Shown: piece after piece, positions 35,001-44,900 of the stretch | How the letters are laid out: the number at the start of each line of letters is the position of its first letter | Position numbering within the stretch: position 1 is the first letter of the stretch | NCBI RefSeq assembly: GCF_023856365.1 | Contig: NC_064538.1 | Span: forward strand, 6,130,494-6,194,493 | Reading direction: 5' to 3' | Source: Brienomyrus brachyistius | Lineage: Eukaryota > Chordata > Actinopteri > Osteoglossiformes > Mormyridae | DNA length: 64,000 bases | Made by a program: the position numbers and the translations under genes | The notes under the pieces: generated by a model | The model's input: only the letters and a program-made list of their open reading frames with translations | What the model was told of the DNA's origin: nothing | Databases searched by the model: none

Positions 35001-36837
35001 TTCGAGAAGACGGTTCAGGCTTCAGGTGTGAAAGACCCCTCGTTTCTCACTTCCTGTACCAATTTCTGACCCACCTTACAGAAAAAGTGTGAACGCTACT
35101 GGCCAGAGAAGGGGGGTTTGGCAGCCTTCGGCCCTTTCACCGTTCTATGCGTGAGTACTTCCTTCCAGGTTCCGACCACTTCCTGCCTCTGCTGACAGCC
35201 GTCTCGACACAGCTGAACACGTGACCCTCAAGGTCTCTCAAATCAAAAGGCTGAACTCGACGGATTTCATTTGCAGCTACCGGAGTCATACCACTGCAAT
35301 CATACAAATGCAATGAGAGCCTTTTGTTTGAAGTAGCTTAGTCTCTGTATAAATCGAATTAAACGAATAATAACGCATAATAAAATAACTTCAAGATAAT
35401 TTATGGGATTAAAAAAGTCAAATCATAAAGGAAACAGTCCAGAAAAATAATTATCGCCTTTATTCCATTTCAGAACACTGGCTGAATTCTTAGCAGAACA
35501 CTCAAAGTCTATTTCAGCTTAACGTAGAAGGTTTATGCACATTTATGTCTCATGTTTACGTATGACCTCAGCTAATCTATTGCAAGATTGGGTCATGTTC
35601 TACCCAAGTAATGATTTGGGTTAAATGCTAAACGGTGAGGTACATGATGCGGTTCTTGATGGTTTCATATCTAAAAATCCTTTGCCTTGTCCAGCATCTG
35701 TCGTCACATTGAGCCAACAAAAGAAGGAAGTGTGGGTATGCAGAACGATTGTAATCTGTTGCACGGTCCTCTTGATTCTCACTGTCCATTTGCAGAACTA
35801 TTTTTAACAGTTTTTTGAAGTATATTTTTCTTTCTATGCGTTATGTCCACATCTCAGATTGTGAGTTTTTAAATGTATTTGCATTTACATTATATTTATC
35901 ATAGTTACTTGCATAAATTTATCACCATATTTTTTGCGCAAGACCATGATTTCATCCCCGCGCATGAGGCATGCATTATGCAGCTGAAGATGACCACAGA
36001 GGTACCATGACGCCCTGTTCTGGGGTTGGGCAGAGGAGAACTTCCTCCTACTTACCCGCGGCCCTTTGCAGGCGCCAAGGCCTAATCCGTTGCTTTTTTG
36101 GCGGCCTGTTCGCTCTCAGTATCACTTCACCATATCGGTACTTTTGTGCGTCTATTTATTTCCAAAACTCACGCTAATCAGTGACGCATAAAGCAGAGAA
36201 AGTCTACATCTCTTCCACAAAATCTGAAGCCGCAGTGGCCATTAACAGAAATCCCTGTGTCTCATTGTCTACAGTATGTGTTTTTAGCAGGAACTCAAAA
36301 AGGTTCCCCCCTTGGGTAGTATTATTGGTCTTTCGTGCACCGGGCGAACCAGATTTGCTCGGATGATGACAGAATCTAACACGCCGCAAACGTGTGCTTT
36401 GGTTTCAGGAATCCGAGAAGAACAGAGGTGACTACATCACAAGGGCTCTCACGTTGTCATTCATGAATGTAGGTAGCCGTCATTTTTAGCATCTGTTCCA
36501 CAGTATCATCCTCCCAAGAGCGCAGGCCGTAAACACTGCTGACAGTCCGCAAAGGTGCAGCACACCATGGGCAGCCCCCCAACTCTGTTTTCTTTTTAAC
36601 AGAGCATTGAAGTGGAATATCGTATCGGTCGGCTTGCGCCTGATGTTGCTTCCTCTTAGCTTTGACGACATGCGATATATTTGGAGTCTCCAGTATCTTG
36701 CTATTTTTGTACTTCACATTAGAACTATATTAAGAGTTGAAATGATCGTACATTATTAGACATCAGAAAACAAAGAGCAGCACTAAACTGAAATAGATCC
36801 TAGGAAGTATCAAGCTAGATAGCAACACCCGATCAAC

Positions 36838-36877
<40 letters not shown>

Positions 36878-38877
36878 TAATAATAGAAGAAGATTTTTGT
36901 AGAACCTTTCAAGCCAGAATACTTTAAGAAAACAAATACATTATAACAAAAATTCTGAATTATGTATATTAAGAAATGTTATGCGTTAAAAGTACGTCTT
37001 TTTAAACAAGGTTTAAAAATAGATACTGTGTCAATAGGCCTGATTTTTAAAGGGAAGCTGATCCAGATCAGATATTGCCAGTAGCTGTGCTTTGTGTTAT
37101 TTTGTATAATAATGAACATATGTTCCTGTTTCCCTACTGTAAGTAGGTGCTTATATTTAGCTGCTGCTTTTCTTTATTGTAAAAGCCACACCCCCAGCAG
37201 CGTGTAGATGTGACATTTACTTTACAGCGATGCAGTATCTGCTTGACAGTAGTTCACTTTTAATCTGTATGAATCCTACTCCGGTTCCCACCACCAGCAA
37301 ACTCGGACCATGCAGCAGCTGCACTATATGAACTGGCCAGACCACGGGGTACCAGACTCCATACCTCCTATCCTGGAAATGATTCAGGAGATGCGCTGTC
37401 ATCAGCCCCATGAAAATATCCCCATCTGCATTCACTGCAGGTCAGAGTCCCGCCCAGCACCTCCTCATTCGTTGGCCACTGTCACATGATCTCCCCCGGA
37501 CCGATCAATAAATGACCGGTTTCAAAACCATTAGCTGTGGGAGCTAATGGGAAATTTTCTGAATGAGGAGACAAAGGGCTTGAAAAACTATGCCATACCT
37601 CATCTCTGATAACCTACTCCTGAAGATACATGACCTGCACATGAATTCACCATCTGGCACCGGTATTTACAAGTCTATGGTCCAAACTCACACAGGAAGG
37701 TGTGGGAGGATGGCCACTGCCCTCATTAGATGAAGAAAAAAAATCGAGCGAGCTCATTTTCCCTCCCAGACGCTGTCACTCTGCTGACAGACCAACAGCA
37801 CCGATAAGATGACCTTGTTTTCTGAAAATCTGATAGCTCATTCAATCAGTGACCTGTTTTGCCTTCAGCTGCTAGCCTTTTGCTGCTCTTTCGTGTATTC
37901 TGGATGCTCGCCCATTTATATACTTGTCTTTGTCTTTAACTTGAATAGCTCTTTTTTTAGGCTTGTTGCATAGCTCTCGCTCCGATGCTACCGCGCACCT
38001 GTGATTGATCATTCAGTGGAAGCTCAGCCGAGCTGCACTCTTCCTAATTGGCTCCTTGACAGCTGTATTCTGACTATTTACTATCTGCCTCAGTGGTATG
38101 TTGCTTTAGAAAAGCAGGAAACTAAATTTATCCAAGAGCCAACATGCGTTTTATTGAGACAGGAGGATCAGCCTCTGTGCAGCACCTGAGACTAAGAGCC
38201 TCGCTCAAGGGCCCAATGGTGACATCACTCCACCCATGCTGGGATTTGAACTGGCAACCTTCCGATCGCAGGCACACTTCTCCCATTTACTCAGCACAGA
38301 GTTGGCTTGTCTCACTCCTTCTCTCCCTGTCCTGCCTCCCCACTCCTTTTGCCATTCTCCCTCTTATGGCATCTCTGTGCCCCTGCAGTGCTGGTTGTGG
38401 CAGGACGGGGGCGCTGTGCGCCATCGACTACACCTGGAATCTGCTGAAAAATGAGGTGAGATTGCTGCTGTCCTTATGGGACACGGGTCAGCAGAAGCAG
38501 TAGGTGGGAGAGAAATCACATTCAGGCATTTAATGCAATAATCCCCCCCCCCAGATGATCACCAACACCTTCAGCATCTTCCAGCTGGTGCAGGACATGC
38601 GGACTCAACGTCCCTCAGTTGTTCAAACTAAGGTATCAGTCCTTTGCCTCAAAGCTACTATAACCCAACCATTAATTTATTATACTGTAGTTCATTACAT
38701 ACCTTCAACTTACCTTGTTTTGGCCTGGGGGGTCATTACAGTACTACCAAGTTTATGTGATTTCAGCTCAAAACAGAAATAAAAAAAAATATTAAAATAT
38801 TATAATAAACAAGAATATGGGAATTACTACTACGATCCTGACTCCATCAAATACGCATTGATATGTATAATATTCTT

Positions 38878-38917
<40 letters not shown>

Positions 38918-41900
38918 TTATGAACTAAACATTTTACCAGCATGTTAAGGCATTTATTATAAAAACAGGAAGAAGAAATTGCATAGTAAGAATGACCCAA
39001 CAGCTGAGACTGAGTGAAACAGGAAGCTGTTCACACAGCCTGATCGGCGGTGCCTTTGGATTGGCGAGGCTGGGGTTGTGCGTGTCACTTCCTGCATGCC
39101 AGGGGGCGATAAGGCGATCAAACCGGCACTGTAACGTCAGCGAGACAGGTGGAGACATCATGGGTCATCACCCCACTAGTTTCACACGGGTTTCCATTTC
39201 CTTATATATATATATATATATGTGTGTTTATCTAGCAGATATTATCTACATATTGCAACCATGCATTAATAACACACTAGCGGTGCAACTCTGAATAACT
39301 AGACAACAAGGGGAGCTGAAGTAAGCAGAACTAATGAAGATCCTGTTCAGCTTTCTGCCCGCAGTCCAGAAATGTGCAGTTAGATGAACCGTTCTCTGTA
39401 GCCGTGCGATCGAAAGACATCCCTTCCTGTACGTTTCCTCGTCTTGTGCTTCCTAGGAAATGGTCTTGTGCTTTCTGATATGATACTAGGATTTTTTAAG
39501 GTGGGGGGGCATAGGAGGAGCTAACCTTTTCATGAGCCAATGATGTGTTTTGAATCAGTAAGTGACGGGGGGATGGGTACTCTGAGAGCCAATCAGCTTT
39601 TAGCTGGGGCCGGTGCTCCTGTGGCCCCTCCCTGTATATGTCCCTGGATATTGTACAGGTTCACCATAACGACCAAGTGGAATAGTGCAATGTTTTCCAA
39701 TCTAGTCCTCAGGGACCTACAGCCGGTCCACATTTTTGCTCCCTCCCAGAATCTTTATCTTATGTACTGGGTGGGAACAAAAACGTGGACTGTCTGTGGG
39801 TCCCCAAGGACTGGATTGGGAAACACTGGCGTAGTGGATAAGCAGGTTGAAGATGGATGGATGGATGGATGGATGGATGGATGGATGGATGGATATGAAA
39901 CTTTATCTGTACTTCAACTACAGTTGATTCACATTTGGTGCATTTTTTGTAATAGGAGCAGTATGAACTTGTGTACCAGACCATTGTCTTCTTATTTGAG
40001 CACTACCTGAAGGCACTGGATGGCTCCACAAACAGACAACAGGTGAGTACTTTTGCTGGATGGTAAGTCAGATTGGGGGATGTAGGCTATATTCCTGTGT
40101 CCTGCCAAGATGGAGCAGCCATCAGTTTCTCTGTATTTTGTTAAAATAAATGCCAGCAGTACAGACATTGTAAGACTGAACCAAAAAGGGCTACTTTAAG
40201 AAAGTAGCCCAAAAAGGCAAATCCATTCAAATTCTGTTTTGACCTTTTTCTAGTTCTCAAAAGACATGCTACTGTGCAGGGGTGATTCTAGGGTAGGGGG
40301 CATAAAAATGACAAAAATTCATATAGAGGGGGCAATCTTTTCATTAGCCAATGATATGTTTTGAATTGGTGAGTGACAGGGGAGAGGGTACTTTAGGGGC
40401 CAATCAACAATCAGCTGGGGTCAGTGCCTATGTAACCCCGCCCCTCCTACCGGCTCAGTAAACTTATCCTCTCTTCCTCCCGTCTCCCAGGTCCCAGTGC
40501 CCTCCTTGCCCATTCAGGTAGAAAACATGAGCGACACTGGTGACAATTCCGAGGAATTACTGGGGATACCAGAGAAGACAATGCTGGAGAAGCTGCAGGT
40601 CAGCGCAGAGAATAAAAGAGAGATGGAGGTTGTGTTCCAGCTCCAAGTGGATGAGAAGCAGTGGTGAGGAAACATCACAGATGACCTTCAGATCTGCATA
40701 CTCACATTGACACACAGATATCATACACATCAATCTCCACACATGTATTCGCTAAACTATTAGAGGCAAAATGATTCTCCGTTATAATCCTATGGTACAT
40801 TATCACAGTTTAAATTATTACTTTTCTCCAGGTTACACTGCAAATTCTGAACGCAATTTCTACTTTTTTGTGATTTTAAATTTGAAGATTGACTATTGCA
40901 ATTTTGTGGCCACGTGGCTTAAATGTCACATCCTTCCTTCCCAGGGACAGGGGCCTAGCCAATCACACAGCTGCGCTGGCTGACCCCCCAGCCATGTGGC
41001 GCCCCCTGGTGGAGGAGAATGCTCACAGTGCCTGTGAACCCGAGCCCACTGGGCACACTCCAGCAAACATGCTGGGTCCTGTGATGCCACCGCCCAGACG
41101 CAGCAAAGAGCAAGGACAGACTGTGTGTGAAATGCAGAGGCCTGAACCTAAGCCCAGGCATTTAGGCATCAGAACGGACTTGCTCTCCCCAAAGCCCAGG
41201 ATGGAGGAGCACTGCCCTTTGCAGGAAGAGCTGGAGCCGCACATGATGTCAGAGGCTGCAGTAAATGTCCACACACTCACCAGTTTCGTAGAGGACCCAT
41301 ACTTCTCTTCACAGGAGCCAGAAAGCCCCATGGAGTTGGATGAGGTGTTTCCCACCGACAGCCAGTCGACCATCAATGCCTCCTTCAAAGCCCCCATCCT
41401 GGCCCTCAACGATAAGATTCTGGTGCTCCCGCAAATCGGCAGTGAGGGAATAGGTGATGCCTCTTACAGCTAAACCTGAGAGATGGTTACTACTCATGCT
41501 ATCAACTTGAAGCCCAAGTCAAGTCAAGTCAAGTGGACATTATTGTCTTGACTTGAAGTGGGCTTGAAGCATATATCAAAATACACTTGTTCAGTTGAAC
41601 ATGCATTTTCCTCACCAATGAAGCCTATACAAAAAAAGCCATCTATGATTAGTGTAAAAAATTTAACGACACTTCTGAGTAAATTTAAAGGCAAAAGCAA
41701 AAAGTAAAATTAACAAATTCTGAAAACAAGAAGTAAAATGACATGATTATTAAACTGCATCAGACTTGTTTGCATTGTACAAAAAAAGGGAAGTTTTTAG
41801 GTCTCTGCTTCCTCTGGTTTTCAGTTGATTTCCATTTATTGTGGCTCACACTCATGTCATAGACGCAACTGAGGCCTCCGTCGAATTAGACAGCCCCCCT

Positions 41901-44900
41901 CCTTTGCCAAAACGAACCCCTGAGTCTTTCATCCTGGCTACAAGTGTGGAGGAAATATCACAAATTGCAGGTGAGCCCCCTTCCCCCCAAGCTGAAAACA
42001 CAGTATACTTGACTGCTTTACCCAAGGTGCAGAACTTCTGCTTAACATCAAAGGGATCTCAGCCGTACTTCCTTCTTCTCCTGACTATCTGAAGCATCTG
42101 TCGTCCTCTTCAGATGTTCCATTTGATCGTTTGCATGTCATTCCTTCTCTTTCAGAAAGTACTGAAGTCGAGCAGAAGCTCGACATGGTCTCCTCACTGG
42201 ACACTGCAGAAGCCTTTAGCAGAGACGGTGAGTTGTAGGTAGGGGTGTCCACAGAGGAAGAAGGCATGGATGATTTCAGGGGTCTGTTTTTCACCCCCAT
42301 AAATTGTTTTTCCGTGCAGGGAGTGCCCCTTCCCCTGTACCTCCCCTTCCAGAAAGAACTCCAGAATCATTTATCCTGGCCAGCAATGAGGGTAGGTGTG
42401 AGTGGAAATTCACTGTCATACACAACATTCTTCTGATTGGTTATTTGTGATGAGGTCAGTTATTGAAATATACAGTCTAATTATTGTACAAAATTTAAGT
42501 CTTTGTCATGCAGGAGGTTTAACTGGGAACTACTTCTCTAAGGCCAAATTCTCATGCTATATTCCCAGAATACAACTGGTTTCTTATTCACGTAACTGAA
42601 GGGGTTTAACTCTGTGCCACTGGGATTCTAATGCCACTGGGAATTGTTCCCTAATAATTCCACTCTACCTGACTGATGAAAAATGTGTCGCTACAACAGA
42701 CCTGGTGGAGAAGTTGGATCTGGACAGGCTTCTGGCCGTGAGTAGTGCCAGCAGAGTAGGAACGTCGCTGGAGTGGGCTGGGAGCTCAAACCCGGATCAG
42801 GTGAAGCCTAGGAATGCCTGGACGCGGAGCAAGGTGAGACCATCCTCGGAAAACACCACACAAAGGGATGTTATCAAGTCTCGCCATGGTACATCATGCA
42901 CATTCATGATTCTATCGTACCTTACAGGTAAAGTTACAGATGCTAGAAATCAAAGTGTATTCTATTCTCATATGATTGATTGTCATAGCAAAGCTTTTGA
43001 ATATTTTTAGCTAATTCTAAACACTGAATTTTTGAATTTGAAAGGCCTTTTAACATTTAAAACAAATGTATTGAATGTTATGTCACCCCCACAAAAAATA
43101 ATAAAAACAGAATATGCAATGTTAGACAATGCTTTTTTTTATCGCAGGCTTGTACTTTGTATTTACAGTAATAGCTCAGCTTAATTACCTTAATGAGGGA
43201 GAGGGTTCTCCCAAGCCACAATGGAAAATTCCGGCTAAATGAAGAATGCAGACACTTTACGAGTGGCACTGGCTAAACTAACATCTCCATGTGCTGCCAT
43301 GAACACTAAGGCCAGGCGCATGTCAAGAAACCTGCTATGTTCCACACAGAGGCCCCTTCTCGATCTGCCCAACCGTTCAGGAGCTTCATTATGACCATTT
43401 AACCATTACCCGGGCAGTCAGATCTGCATTTTATACCCACCTAAAGCAACTGCCTAAGTTCACCACCCAATCCGCTTTCTTTCAGAGCTTAAAAGTTAGA
43501 ATGTCGCTACCGGGTAAGTCTATTAAACCTTTCTGAGTGGTTTTCATTCTAATGGCCTTTAACTGGGATGCTGAGTGGATGACGCTTTTATTTCTCGTGT
43601 GGATGTGAACTGTCACGGGGTCTCTCCAAGTGTAGCCTCGGTCCGTTGTCGTCAGTCTCCGCCTCTTTTTTTTCTGTCTGGCCACGCTTGACGGGACTCC
43701 GCCTCAACGCAGTGCCTTCGCTTAGCATAAAACCAGAAGTGTGCTTGAGAGGCCCTACGGGGGTCGTGTGCTGGAGATTTGGGAGACCCCAGCTTCTGAC
43801 TCGAGTTGATCTGTTACAGGGCCTCCTTCCTTTCCTCCGCCTCCGGTTCCCGCCCCCCCCAAAGATGGAGCCTCTCTTCTTCTTCTTCTTCCTGATTTTC
43901 CTCCACCTTCTCAGTCAGACACAGGTGAGTGTCTCACCATGTGACCCAAACTATGACTCGGTCAGAAAGGAATTATCAAGTAAAATAATATAACAATGAT
44001 CTCAGATGGTTCAGTTTATCATTAACTATGTATTGCCTACATATAGCCTTTGTTCTCTTACCGCAGTAACATGACCATACTCACATCAGTTAGGTTCCTT
44101 CCCCATTTTCAGTAACATCATTAATGTGCTTTTAATCCAGAAATTTCACCGACCCTCACTCCGCATCTTCCGGAACGGACTCCAGAGTCATTCATCATGG
44201 CTTCTCCAGACAGTGAGCTAACGATGTTCTCTTTCATGTTTTCAAGAAAACAGTTTTGAAGCATTTTTTTAAATCATTAAACTATTTATTTCTAAATCTA
44301 ATCGCAGCATCTAAGGGGGTAGCGTGTGGTCAGTGGGTTACGCTCCAGTTTCTGTGATCAGAATGTCACTGGTTCAGATCCCCACCATCGTCAGAATCAT
44401 TGCCTCACTGGGCAAGACCCTCCACCCCTGATCGCTCCAGAGACACCTAACCATACTTTCTCAATTGCACATCATGTTGGATTAAAGCATCTCTGACATA
44501 AATAAAATGCAACATTTTATGCGCGGCATTCTGTGCATGAAGTATTAACCACAAATATTTCCTCAGTAGGACGAGTATATTTTTTGCCCTGGAAAGTGTG
44601 ACCAGAATGCTGTTCTTATCTACTCCAGGAGATGTGCACCAGGATTTGGACCTGCCCACCAGCATCGGGCACCCTCAGCGGATCGGAACTTCCTCCGAAT
44701 GGGCGGGAAACAGTCAGCCCAAAAGGTTTCTGGACTGCATGCTTCGGAGCAAGGCGAGTCACAGACAAAAGCGACTGTGAAGCCGCCATGTCCTCCGTGC
44801 CTCTTTCACAGCCTGTTATCTGCGCATCGCTGAGCCGATTCACGTCACATGTGTCTCTAGCACCAGCGTGGTGTGGTTATTAGAGCCATATGTTGGACAG

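Noticed and set aside
43646..43993. 115-codon open frame ending in a Phe-rich stretch
   Set aside because: It overlaps the PTPN22 exon 43820-43924 in a different frame; the phase-1 reading joins both neighbours.
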